From the NCBI RefSeq assembly GCF_042242105.1, contig NC_092035.1, positions 11,643,477 through 11,707,476 of the forward strand: a stretch of DNA of 64,000 bases. The letters are read 5' to 3'. Under the pieces are notes generated by a model that searched no databases, was not told the DNA's origin, and was given only the letters and a program-made list of their open reading frames with translations. Position 1 is the first letter of the stretch; every line of letters begins with the position of its first letter. The stretch comes from Pempheris klunzingeri. Lineage: Eukaryota > Chordata > Actinopteri > Acropomatiformes > Pempheridae. Positions 1 through 11,365 of this stretch are shown here, piece after piece. The position numbers and the translations under genes are program-made.

Positions 1-1199
1 TTATGGCCATATGTGCAGAAAAATTGGTCCATGCATTTGTCACTTCTAGGTTGGACTATTGTAACTCATTATTATCAGGCTGCCCCAATAAGTCGTTAAA
101 GATTCTCCAGCTGGTCCAGAACGCTGCTGCTCGTGTTCTGATGAGAACTAAAAGAAGAGACCACATTTCTCCTGTACTGGCTTCTCTTCATTGGCTTCCA
201 GTAAAATCTAGAATAGAGTTTAAAATCCTTCTCCTCACCTACAAGGTTCTTAATGGTCAGGCTCCATCATATCTTAAAGAGCTCATAGTACCGTACTACC
301 CCACTGGAGCACTGCGCTCCCAGACTGCAGGTCTACTGGTGGTTCCTAAAGTCCTCTAAAGTAGTTCAGGAGGCAGAGCCTTCAGCTATCAGACTCCTCT
401 CCTGTGGAACCTCCTTCCAGTTTGGGTTCGGGGGGCAGACACCCTCTCTACATTTAAGAGTAGACTAAAAACCTTCCTTTTTGACAAGGCATATAGTTTA
501 GGGCTGGATCAGGCCTTAGACCAGCCCCTAGTTATGCTGCTATAGGCTTAGACTGCCGGGGAACTCCCATGATGCACTGGGCTCCTCTCTATTCTCTATC
601 CTCCTCTTCCTCTCCATCGTTATGTCTCATGTCAGCCAAATGTCTGCTACTCACTTGCTATCTTCCCCGGAGCCTTTCTGTGCTTTCTCATCTCTCTGGT
701 TCCTGTGGATCCAGTGGATCCTGGTCCTGGTCCTGCTGATGTGGTTCTCTGCTTCATGAATCACTGCTGCGGATCGTCGGCCACTCGTCATGTTTTTCAA
801 TAATATCATACTGCTAATCTTTTAGTCACATTCCTATTGTTAGTGCTATAGTCACTGTTAGTACGTTGGTTGCTGTTTGTGTTGTCTCTCTCTCCCTCTC
901 TGTCTCTCTCTCGTTCTCTCTCTCTCTCTCTCTCTCTCTCCCTCTCTGTCCAACCTCCACCCAATACAGACCCCTACAGAAGCCGCCCACATTGAGCCTG
1001 GGTCTGTTCGAGGTTTCTTCCCGTTAAAGGGGAGTTCTTCCTCCACTGTTGCTCAATATAATATCTGATGCTGCTCATGTGGGGATTCTTGAATCCTTAA
1101 TTTTGAATTCCTGAATCGTTGGGTCTCTCTCTAATTAAAGAGTTTGGTCTAGACCTGCTCTTTATGTAAAGCGTCTTGAGCTGTTGTGAACTGGCGCTG

Positions 1200-1231
<32 letters not shown>

Positions 1232-1236
1232 TTGAT
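1..1236 (+). mobile_element. 3' end of an L2/CR1-type LINE
   Basis: The open frame at 3-359 reads as the C-terminal part of a LINE reverse transcriptase, including the segments [25 protein letters not shown] and [15 protein letters not shown] that are typical of L2/CR1-clade elements in fish. The frame is broken by a stop at 357-359, and related coding sequence (KSRLKTFLFDKAYSLG) continues near 450-500. A CT-rich run lies at 880-950. The element ends with a short conserved tail at about 1170-1210, followed by (TTGA)n to 1236, the usual 3' end of such LINEs. The 5' part is outside the window. The exact clade is inferred from memory. Confidence 0.85.
880..950. repeat. CT-rich simple repeat
   Basis: A run of TCTC with a few interruptions inside the LINE 3' untranslated region. 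It creates long spurious reading frames on both strands. Confidence 0.9.
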
Positions 1237-1609
1237 ATGTTGCATGTCCCTGAGCACATTTATGTTAAGTCAAATGACAACACACTAAATGACAGCTAGG
1301 ACAGGATATTAATCCTGGGTAGGGGTACCATGGGCATCAACGGGGTCCCACAGCTCAATTTAGCACCTGGGCTCATTAATCTGGCCCTTAAGAAGGGTCC
1401 GAAATGCAATATAAGTTCCTCATACTCATTCTACTAACGTATTACTGTTAAAACATTTTTTTTACCAAATTGTAAAAATTCACAAAAACGCAACTGTGAC
1501 AGATGAAGGAAGGGTGAGTATAACATTTTAATAATAATATATATATTTTTATACGTTTATTTCTTTTTTTTTTACATCTAATTTCCGTTTAGGGGCTCGT
1601 CTCCCGGCA
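1237..1609. other. Intergenic spacer, LINE to WBP4
   Basis: AT-rich spacer between the LINE tail and the WBP4 promoter. It has T-runs at 1448-1463 and 1563-1573. No gene or repeat is recognised. Confidence 0.6.
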
Positions 1610-1717
1610 ACTAGCGATGACGTCATCTCCAATGGACAGTGTTGTCACTCTGTGAAATGTGGAAAGAGGTCATCTTTTCATTTTGTTCGTCTTAAACTCT
1701 TCGACTTAAGACTAAAA
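1610..1717 (+). promoter_or_regulatory. WBP4 core promoter with full CRE
   Basis: A perfect palindromic cAMP-response element TGACGTCA lies at 1618-1625 and a CCAAT box at 1629-1633, about 90-100 bases before the WBP4 start codon. There is no TATA box. This fits a housekeeping promoter of the CREB/ATF plus NF-Y kind. The motifs are seen directly; their use is inferred. Confidence 0.55.
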
Positions 1718-4482
1718 ATGTAAGTAATGACATACGCTCATCACACGGACAGTTGTGTAAGCAACGATCTGAGGTTAAATGATCAACTCTGAGCAGGAAT
1801 TCAGCCTGTTAGCCGCGTTAGCTGTCCGTGCTAATTCATTAATGTTTTGTTAGCTAATGATAGTTTTGTGCATTTTCAGGGCTGACTACTGGAAGTCACA
1901 GCCAAGGAAATTCTGCCAATACTGCAAGTGCTGGATTGCGGACAACAAGCCTGTGAGTAGGTCAAAAGATACTGTTGATGTTGCTGCAGACAGTATCTGA
2001 TTACATGTCATGCTAATGTTTCTCCACATGTCTGTTTTTCCTCTGCAGAGCATTGAGTTCCATGAAAGAGGGAAGAACCACAAGGAAAATGTGGCTGCAA
2101 AAATCTCTGAGGTATGAAACATATAGATATTATTGTCTTTGTGTTTAAGTAAGGATCTTATAACTCCACAAAATTAACAGAAATAAATGAGGCTAAAGAA
2201 AAAGTCATAAATTGAAATGATTAGTTGTATAACAGGATTTTTAGTAATCCTGGGGCAATTATTTGCACTCCACAGTTTTCCACTTCTACCCCTGTCAAAC
2301 CGTACTTGTAAAATAACTTAACATTTAATTTAAAGTTAAATTTTATTCCCTATTTGTGTCAAATTCAGCCATGTGAGTTGTCTCTACGATAATGTTATTC
2401 TCGCTCTACCTGCCGATTTGCAGATGCACATAGACTTACTTGGCTACAAAATACAGATTATACAGGGCTCTCAGTGAGACACACACACACAGGCGTGAGC
2501 ACTAACTGGCAAGAAAAACTTGCTGGTCTTGGCATCATTCTCAGGACTGGCAGGAGAGATAAGGTCCACACACAACACCCTGACTCTAAAGCTCTCTTCT
2601 TATTGGCTACTAGCCGCTGCCACTCATCTCATCCTATCTTTCTGTCTGCAGATTAAAAAGAAGAGCATTGACAAGGCGAAGCAGGAGGAGCGTATGTCCA
2701 AGGAGTTTGCAGCAATGGAGGAGGCAGCACTGAAGGCTTATCAGGAAGATCTGAAGCGGATGGAAAAGGAGTCATCAGGTAAGATTTTATTGAAATAATG
2801 TGTAACATTTGGGCCACTCAGGGGGAGCTTTTGCTCTTTTATAACATTAAAATGATGTGTTTTTGTGTCAGGATCAAGTTCACCTCCCCAAGCAACAACA
2901 TGGACACAACCTCCGGCAAAACCCCAAGCAAAACCCCAGGCTAAAAAACAGCAAAAGAAAGAGAAGAAAAGCAAGAAGTCAAGAAACCAAACAGAAGCGC
3001 AGGTTTGGGTTGAAGGACAAGCAGACGATGGACTCACATACTATTACAACACAGTAACTGGAGGTGCGGATAGTCTGAAAACATCCTCTCTGACACAACA
3101 ATATATGTCGTTTTTTATTCTCCAATGTGGTTGTGGTGTTAAGCTGTCTTGTATTGTAACCACAGAATCTCGATGGGAAAAACCTCCAGGTTTCCAGGGA
3201 GGAAGTTCAGCCTCTGCACAGTCTGGACAAACTAAGGTCAATATTTCTTTTTAGTTTTTGTGTATTTTTAGTGTTTAAAATCAATTTTTAATTAGATTTA
3301 TGCTCTGTTGGTTGCTGATAACATGCGTTTATATATTGTGTTTCTCTTTAGAGCTCTTCAGGCTGTCCTTGGATGGAAGCTGTTAGTCCTGATGGTTATA
3401 CATATTACTACAACACAGAGACTGGAGGTGGTGTAACTGTTTATGCGTCAAAAATTCATTTTAATTACCAGTGAATTTGTTTTTCCCTGGACGCCATGTT
3501 TTAGTCTTTATGGAGATACTGTCTGATACTCACATGCTCTCTCTTCCACACCTCACAGAGTCCAGTTGGGAGAAGCCAGCAGACTTTCCTTCAAATGAGG
3601 CATCTGGATATGGGTCCAACCGAGAGGGAGGGAGTCAGGAGGAGCCTTCAACCCCTCAGGTGGAGCCGCTCTCAGGAGGAGAGGAGAGCTCCAGTGGGAC
3701 GCCGGCATCTCAGGAGGCCAAAGTCCCTCAACAGGACAGCCAGCAGTCCAAAGTCCCAAAGATCAGCTTCAGGGTGAGAAGACTAGAGTTAGAAAAGAGT
3801 GATTTTAACTTGCAAGATTCTTTAAAAACTTTTCCAGACCTCACAGTTTTCCTTTTGTGTTTTCAGAAAAGGAAAGCAGAAGCTGAGCCCTCAGAAAAGG
3901 AGGGAGAAGATCAAGTAAGTGAGGATGCTCCTAAAGAGGGTGATTCTCCTAAAGTGGATGCTGAAGAGACTAAAAAAGAGGAAGAGGTCCAAAGCACTCC
4001 AGCTGAACCTGAGGAGAAGAAAGAGGAAGCGCCGACACAAGTGAAGAGGGAAGCCAAGAGGCAGAAAGTTGCCAATCCATATGGAGTGTGGGAACAGATC
4101 CAGCAAGAGGAGGATCCATAGTAAGTGCTGTTTGAATGGTTGACTAGAACACTGCCAGGACTGATCCACTGATTAATATGCAGCCTACTGACTCTAATAA
4201 GACTGCGTGTGTGTCAGGAGCAGCTACAGAAAAGGTTCAGACTGTTTTTATCATGTCCCCTTCTGTTCTTTCCACTCCAGTGCCAACGTGGACTTGCAGT
4301 TACCCCAGGTGGAGGGAAGCACGGCCAGCGCTCCCGCCGACCTTCCGCCGGAGCCAAAACCGAAGTTCAAGGAACGCATCATAACCTCCCTCGGAGAAGA
4401 AGGCGGGCCTGCGTCATTCAGGAAAAACAAGGCACAGAACGGCAAATCCAGGAGCCTCCGACAGAGAGACAACGACGACTGA
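1718..4482 (+). CDS. wbp4: WW domain-binding protein 4 (FBP21), spliceosome factor
   Basis: Ten coding exons: 1718-1719, 1880-1952, 2049-2111, 2652-2778, 2872-3063, 3166-3236, 3352-3427, 3559-3773, 3867-4120 and 4281-4482. All introns are GT-AG, and the product is 424 residues (human is about 376). The N-terminus MADYWKSQPRKFCQYCKCW begins a matrin-type U1-like zinc finger with ligands C13, C16, H30 and H36. A lysine-rich linker follows, then two WW domains: W134 to W156/P159, and W183 to W205/P208, each with a YYYNT core. After an acidic, low-complexity region come the conserved NPYGVWEQI and a C-terminal FKERIITSLG tail. The family works in pre-mRNA splicing, associated with U2 snRNP and activated spliceosomes in the nucleus, with the WW domains binding proline-rich partners. 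The start codon is split by intron 1. The gene is tail-to-tail with MTRF1. Identification is firm; function comes from the family. Confidence 0.95.
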
Positions 4483-5534
4483 TTCAGACTTTTTTTTACA
4501 CATAGAACATTTTCTAGGAACTTTTGCCATTTTGATGCACCATTTTTATATGTGAAGCGTTTTTTTTTTGGTATTAACATTTTTTTTGCATAAATTGGCC
4601 AGAGAAACTAATGCCGTTTCGTAAAAAAACAAAGAAATATCTCTTTAAAAAAATGTAGTTTACGTCTGGACACAATCAATGCTCTTGTCTTCGTATTGAG
4701 ATCTGTTATAATAAAGGCGTGCTACACTTTCATAGTCTTCTCTTGTCAGTAAGGCATCCTTATGGAAACACTGCAATATTTGTCAGTTAATAAATCAAAT
4801 AGTGATTAAAAATGGGAAAATATGTCTATTTTATGACTGTCTGGGTACTGAAAACATAACTGTACATAAACAACTGTGAAGTTAGTGGGACTGGGGATAT
4901 AAATTGTCTTGTAGCTACATCTCTGTGAAATGCATCAGATTTCAAGTAATGATTTATGTTTAATGTGGTCCCCATCAAATAAATTTGTAAATCAATAAAT
5001 ATTTTTGAAAATGTGACCCAACGGAGAAAAATACTGGAGGTTGGTCAGCTTGCACACACACACACACAGGGTGTGACGTGCTGTTGGTGAGCGTGTGTGT
5101 ATAAAGCTGATAGGTGGTTTCACCACACCCCGACTGGCAAAGGACCATGAAGGACAGCTACCGTCAATAAACACTGGGGACGTGTTTACATTCACTGTAC
5201 TTAATAGCTAGTAATTGCTCAGTGTTAAAGCTCTGATAAGCACATGCACATAGTTTATCCTAATGAACTGACTCATCATAACTTAGGGAAATATAACTAG
5301 TTTATAAAAAGCTATAGAGTCATTTAGGGAATTACCATGACACAAAACAATTTAATATTTTATTGCAAAAATAAAAACCTCTTAATTTGGAATTAGCTGC
5401 AGTTGCTCTTACATGATTTCCAATAATAAATAAATTGCAATATTATTAATGAAATAATTTATATTTCAGCTGTTGGGGATATGCACCCAATAAATGACAT
5501 ACTGTACATTCAGTTCACTAAGCTGTGGTCGGTG
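4483..5534. other. WBP4 3' UTR and tail-to-tail spacer with MTRF1
   Basis: AT-rich sequence after the WBP4 stop. A polyadenylation signal AATAAA lies at 4710-4715, and further AATAAA-type hexamers occur downstream (for example near 4788). A short CA repeat is at 5054-5068. On the minus strand, TTTATT-type hexamers near 5358 and 5427 could serve MTRF1. No other gene is seen. Confidence 0.6.
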
Positions 5535-8500
5535 TCAGTCTGCAGATTGTCCACACCAGGGTCGTTTCAGACTGCTGCTGCTCTCCACTAGCTCCAGAAC
5601 AGCCTTTCTTTCTGCTTGCACAAGTAGATATGAGATCAGATCATGGAGAGCCTCCCCTCCTCTCATGAACTCCTGAAAAATATTAGAAAGATAAACATTA
5701 AACATACAGGTTTAACAGCTTCTTATGATTTCTGCAGAATTTGGAGACACTGACGCTCCCTTTTGATCTAACCTTAATATCTCTGGTAACATATCCAGTC
5801 CTGTGGTCTGTGACGCGATCTTGGCTGAAGTTGTAGGTACGAATCCTCTCTGACTGAGAGCGTGTGCCCACCTGTCATAAAAGGGACAAAGATCTGTGAA
5901 TATTACATGCACTTTCCTGGCAAACAATGTGTCATTACGTTTTCCCTTCACTTTCCTGCTGCTTCCGTGATGTATGCCTCTGCTCAGTCTCTTTACCCAT
6001 CATGCTCTGGTAGAGTCGCGCCCTCAACACACGCATGGCGGTGTCTCTGTTTTTCAGCTGAGAACGAGTCTGCTGACACTCAGCTGTTAAACCTGTTGGG
6101 AGGGTAAGAGACAAGCCCTGGTGAATATATTTCAAGGAAACAGCTGTCTCTAGTCAAGAATGGCTCGAGAACTGTTTTGGCATGTTTTACCGGTGGGAAG
6201 GTGAACAATGCGCACTGCGCTGTCTGTTGTGTTGACACTTTGGCCCCCAGCACCGCCAGATCTGAATGTGTCGATGCGAAGATGCTTTGGATCAATCTGC
6301 ACGTCGAACTGTGAACACGAAACACAAAAATAGATGGGGATACGTTTTAATCATGCTGATAAACACACACGACAGATGAAAAAGAAGGTGAGAGCAGAGA
6401 GGAGACGAGTGGTGCGTACATCCAGTGGCTGGGGCAGGACGATGACAGTCATAGTTCCTGTGTGGATACGCTGCATCCTGGAGGAGAGGCCCACCTCAGG
6501 GATCCTTTGCACCCGGTGTGTTCCTCCCTCATGCGTCAGATGTCTGTACACATTCTCCCCATCTATTCTCACTGCTGCATGGTGCAACCCACCTGAGAGA
6601 CAGAGCCAGTTAATGTAGCTGCACTTATCACAGCAAGAAGGTGGAACTAATAACATTAATGATGGATGAAGTGAAATGATGAAGCTCTATCTAAAGGTTA
6701 TGTGTTGATCCAGCATTTGTTCTCAACAGCTCTGTGTCTCTATGGAGATTAATTAAAGCAGAACTCTGTGACAAACTTTAAAACAACAGAGCCATGACTG
6801 TAGCAGGATACACCATGTACACCATGAAGTTTTCTGCAAGTTTTGCATTGTTTACACTCGTGAACAGCTGTTGGCGTCATGGCAACCAGCAATGCTGCTG
6901 ACTGGAGCGAGGCCGCACGTCCCCGAGGAGCTCCGAAGGAAATGCCAGGGCTGCAGGGCTGGAGCCAAGCTCAAGGCAAAGAAGGGGAAATACAAGCCCT
7001 CTGTGCCAGCGGTGCTTATGGGGAACGTGAGGTCTCTGGGGAATAAAATGGACGAGCTCGGCACGCTAGTGAAGACCCAGAGGGAATACCGCAAGTGCAG
7101 CGTCATGTGTTTCACGGAGACATGGCTGCACTCTCTCATCCCAGACCACAGTGTGAACGTACCCGGCTTCAGGACGGTTTGGGCGGACGGAGACGTTGCT
7201 ATTAGCGGCAAGAAGAAGGGAGGTGGGATTGCACTATTGGTGAATGAGAGGTGGTGCGATCCCGGGCACGTGCATGTGAAGGAATGCCTCTGTAATCCGG
7301 ACATTGAACTGCTACCTGTGGGGATGCACCCGTTTTACCTGCCTAGAGAGTTCACCTCCGCCATTATTGTTGCTGTGTACATTCCGCCGTCAGCTGGCGC
7401 GGGGGTTGCTATGGACACTATCCACTCCACTGTGGCAAGACTTCTGAACCAGCACCCAAACGCCTTTATTACCATGTTACATTAGAATTGAATATTAGAA
7501 CAAAATGTTTTCCATGTTAATTAGAAGTGTTTTATATGTTTCTCAAACATTGAAACTGCTATGTGAGGGTGAAGATGGGAAATGTACAGGTCAGTCTGAC
7601 CTGACAGACTAGTGTCTCTTCTATTGTATTGAGAAGCAGATAGATAAAGATGTAATATCTTGTGAGAAACCAAAAGTGCTTGTTTTGTAAACTAGATACA
7701 TGTAGATACATGCCTACACAGACAACGCTGACGGCTGATGGAGACTGACGCACGGACCTCAGCATCCAATCGAACATGGTTGCGTGTGATATTCTTTCAG
7801 GACCCTTTAAAATCTGTTGGCTAACTCAGCTCAGGGCTCCTCTGACAAGCACCCCACCCCAAGGTCCGTCATGAGCCCAGCACTGCCTGAACCCCAGCGT
7901 TGGATTGCATTGTATTCCACCTGTGAATCTGAATTAAAGGCCCTTCTGAGACCCGACTGAACCCTCCGGCTGATATGTGAATAATCTCGGGCTGTCCATG
8001 AAAGAATGCGAGTTCTTACAACCATAACTGGGGACTTTAATCACGTCACACTGGAGAAGACTTTGCCAACTTTTCACCAGTATGTTGACTGCCCCACAAG
8101 AGTCAATAAGACACTAGACCTCCTGTGTGCAAATGCTAAGGATGCATACAGTATCACTGCCCTTCCCAACTTGGAAGAGCTGATCACAACCTGGTGTTGT
8201 TGTCACCTAAGTATGTCCCCCTCGTTCAACACCAGCCTGTGTTCACTGTGAGGAGGTGGACCCAGGAGGCGAAGGACATGCTGCAGGACTGCTTTGAGAC
8301 TACGGACTGGGTCGTGCTCTGCGAACCGCACGGGGAGGACATCAACACCATGACAGACTGCATCACAGACTACATCAAGTTCTGTGAACACACCACCCTA
8401 CCGGCCCGGACTGTACGTTGCTTCCCCAACAACAAGCCCTGGATCACCAGCGATCTGAAGGAGCTTCTCAACAAGGAGAAGAAGGCTTTTAGGGCTGGGG

Positions 8501-9730
8501 ACAGGGACGAGTTGAAGAGGGTGCAGCGTGACCTGAAGGTGAAGCTGAAGGAGTGCAGGGACTCCTACAGGAGGAAGCTGGAGGCAGAACAATTCCAAGG
8601 AGGTGTGGGCTGGTATGAAGGAGATCACCGGCTTCAAGGTGAAGGACAGATCACCAGCTGGCAGCGTGGAGAGAGCCAATGAGCTGAACTGTTACTTCAA
8701 CAGGTTTAGTTCACAGTCTCCTGCTGTCCCCTCCTCCTCAACCTCACTTCCCATGATGACCACGGGGAACTGTGCTGTCTCCTGTTCTGTTCACCTTGTA
8801 CACCTCAGATTTTAAATACAACTCCGAGTGATGTCACTTACAGAAATTTTCTGATGAGGTGGACGGGATGAGGAGTACAGGGCTCTGGTGGGTGATTTTG
8901 TAGAGTGGTCTGGTCGGAATCACCTGCATCTCAACGTGGCCAAGACCAGGGAGATGGTGATTGACTTCAGCAAGAAGAGGACAGCTACACAGCCCCTGAA
9001 TATCCTGGGAGAGGACATTGCCACGGTGGAGGAGTACAAGTACCTGGGCGTCCACATTGACAATGGACTGAACTGAAGGTCCAACACTGACGCCGTTTAC
9101 AAGAAGGGGATGAGCCGCCTCTACTTCCTGAGGAAGCTCAGATCCTTCAACGTGTGCAGCAGGATGCTGGAGATATTCTACCAGTCTGTTGTAGCCAGCG
9201 CCCTGTACTGGGCAGTGGTCTGTTGGGGGAGCAGCATCAACAGACTGAACAAACTGATTAAGAAGGCCGGCTCTGTGATTGGCTGCAAACCGGACACTTT
9301 TGAAGTGGTGGTGGAAAGGAGGACCATGAACAAACTTTTGTCCATTCTGGACAATCCTGACCACCCACTTCACCCACTAGTGGACAGACAGCAGAGCAGC
9401 TTCTCAAACAGGCTGGTTCAGCTCCGCTGTCACAAGGACAGATACAGAAAATCTTTTCTGCCACTTTTTAACAAGTCAACTCTGGCTGGCAGAGAGCTTT
9501 CAGCACCCTCTGCTATTTAACAAATATGTATTTCTGTTCTTTAACGTGCACTATAGTTTTTATTTTATTTTATTTAACTCGCACTTTGGTTTTAATCTTT
9601 TTATCAATTTATCTGCTTATTTATTATCTGCTTATTTATTGTTGTATTGATGGTGGTGGTCACTTTTACTCGCTTTTGCTCTTTTGCTGCTGTAGCACCA
9701 AAATTTCCCCTCAGGGATCAATAAAGTATT

Positions 9731-9792
<62 letters not shown>

Positions 9793-10940
9793 ATCACTAA
9801 TAGTTTCCACTTTGGGAAGATGTTTCTGATTAACTAATGAATGATGCAGAAAAGAACACAAAAATATAACTTACCATACTCAGCAGGTGTGTAGTTCAAA
9901 ACCTCAAAGTCCCAGTTCTTGTAAGAGGCAAAACCCTGGTACATGTCAAACATTTCTCTGGTGAACTGCTGACAGATATCACCTGAAACCACGTAAACAG
10001 ATATCAATAACTTCCTGCATGTTGTTGTTGACGCAGGCGTGTGCCAAGAATTGTTATCATTATAACCAGCAGCCACTTTTAGACTTCATACCTCCGGTCG
10101 TTCGTCCTGATACGACCTCCAGCACAACATTACTGGACTCAAGAGGGTCAGCGGGCACAAGAGCTCTGATCAACTGGAGAGAAAGAAGATACGCTCATTA
10201 ACGTGGCATCTTCTATTAAATATTCATACACACATCCAATAATGAATTTGTGCTCTTACATCTTTTCTTAAGGCCAAAATCCTGTGTGAGATTTGTGCTT
10301 CCTCCTCTTTCAAAAGCTGGGTCAGCTGTTCATCTTCATCTTTGGTACCAACTAAACCTAAATTTAGGGGGGAGACACAATATGGTATTTGCATTTTAAG
10401 ATATTTCAATGCTGCCTGCAACATAAGAGATGTTAAACCAAGATTAAAGCTAAATCAGCTAATTGAAAGCTGGAAATGCATGTTAAATAACCCTATTTGA
10501 TGACCACAATATTACTCACTGTGCAGAAATGACAGGACTTCCTCCAGCTCTTTCATGGCCTGTTCAACACTCTCAAACACATTTGCCACAGGCAGCAGCT
10601 GTGAGTGTTTCTTTAGGAGCACTTTTCTGTCGGACTCACTGAGGTGTTCGTGCTGCATCTTCTTACTGAGGTCTCTGTAGTCCTCCACGAGCCCCTGAAG
10701 GTACCTCCTAACCGATTCATTCTGGTACAAGTCCCCCAAATCACTGTGACACAGGCGTTTAGGTGCTGCTGCGCCCCAGCGCTGCACCTCTGTGATGTTA
10801 GCATGCTTCAGACAGCTGTGTCCTGTTAACGTCCTCCACCCTCCTCTTCTTCTTCCTGTGCTGCTGTGAACTACACGGCTACACAAAGAGCACAGCCGAA
10901 CCGAACGAGTAACGAGCATTTGACTACATTTAGAGAGCAA
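5535..10940 (-). CDS. mtrf1: Mitochondrial peptide chain release factor 1
   Basis: Nine exons on the minus strand: 10940-10520, 10357-10260, 10173-10092, 9982-9875, 6592-6420, 6308-6191, 6092-5956, 5871-5773 and 5672-5535, giving 457 residues (human about 445). The first 40 residues are rich in Arg and Ser with almost no acids, as expected of a mitochondrial targeting peptide. Then come the helical domain, the codon-recognition region with PEVGLS (268-273) followed by [11 protein letters not shown], and the catalytic loop GAGGQ with GGQ at 315-317. The extended PEVGLS loop separates MTRF1 from MTRF1L. The family hydrolyses peptidyl-tRNA on mitoribosomes; human mtRF1 has been assigned to the AGA/AGG stops. 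The exon 7/8 junction needs a non-GT donor (GA at 5955-5954). The 3.3-kb fifth intron holds a LINE. The start used is the first ATG (10940); Met8 is an alternative. Confidence 0.93.
7475..8020. mobile_element. Probable solo LTR inserted in the LINE
   Basis: The block begins TGTTACATTAG and ends GTTCTTACA, so it has the TG...CA ends of a long terminal repeat. It is flanked on both sides by ACCA (7471-7474 and 8021-8024), a 4-bp target duplication. The LINE endonuclease frame stops at the left edge and resumes at the right edge. At 546 bp with no coding content, it fits a solo LTR left after recombination between two LTRs. The parent family (Gypsy-like or endogenous retrovirus-like) cannot be told from this sequence. 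Confidence 0.7.
9731..9792. repeat. (TCTA)n LINE tail microsatellite
   Basis: About fifteen uninterrupted TCTA units directly after the LINE 3' end. Confidence 0.97.
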
Positions 10941-11365
10941 TGAGTAAAATAAACTAATATTCCTACACGTTGTTCAAGTGTTCACCACAACTGCTCAAGA
11001 TCAGCGCTACTGTGGAGAGCAGCAAGGGAGCCCGGATGTAGTTTGAGGAGAGAGGTCGAGGAGACCGAAGAAGTGAACTCTGGGAAATGTTGTTTCATTG
11101 TGTCGGCAGTTAGTTTCAATAAATCTGCTCTCACAGGCCCAGTTGCGTCAACAGTCAAACACTAGTGTTATTTTCTGTCACTAAGCATGTTAAACTTATT
11201 AATATCATTTATCATATTCATAGGCTATAAAGGTCTGGCATTTACACCAGTTAGCAATGTTAGCTAGCTAGCATTAAACGTTTGCCTAAAATGTGCAACA
11301 GTAGGCCACAGATCAGGCTAACCAACGTTTGACGTTAGCTAACGTAGCTAACTGATGCTAACAAA
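10941..11365. promoter_or_regulatory. Bidirectional MTRF1/CCDC122 promoter
   Basis: Only 425 bases separate the two start codons, which face away from each other. There is no TATA box in the usual place. On the minus strand 11093-11076 reads ACAACATTTCCCAGAGTT, close to the ZNF143/SBS motif known from bidirectional housekeeping promoters. An ETS-like CCGGAT lies near 11033. The shared layout is seen; factor binding is inferred. Confidence 0.55.

Larger units (their letters stand above)
6840..9792 (+). mobile_element. Defective APE-type LINE (CR1/Rex-like) in MTRF1 intron 5
   Basis: The element lies antisense to MTRF1. From about 6871 it reads an apurinic-endonuclease-type domain ([33 protein letters not shown]). 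This is interrupted at 7475-8020 by a probable LTR and resumes with [14 protein letters not shown] at about 8027. The next part reads [18 protein letters not shown] to about 8815. The central reverse-transcriptase catalytic region is missing: around 8830-8890 the sequence jumps to a late region ([29 protein letters not shown]) and then [12 protein letters not shown] to the stop at 9518-9520. It also has stops and frameshifts. It ends in (TCTA)n at 9731-9792. It is a dead copy. The 5' boundary is approximate and the clade is inferred. Confidence 0.85.

Noticed and set aside
858-1068. Small frames on both strands rich in Ser/Leu or Arg/Glu
   Set aside because: Produced by the CT repeat in the LINE 3' region.
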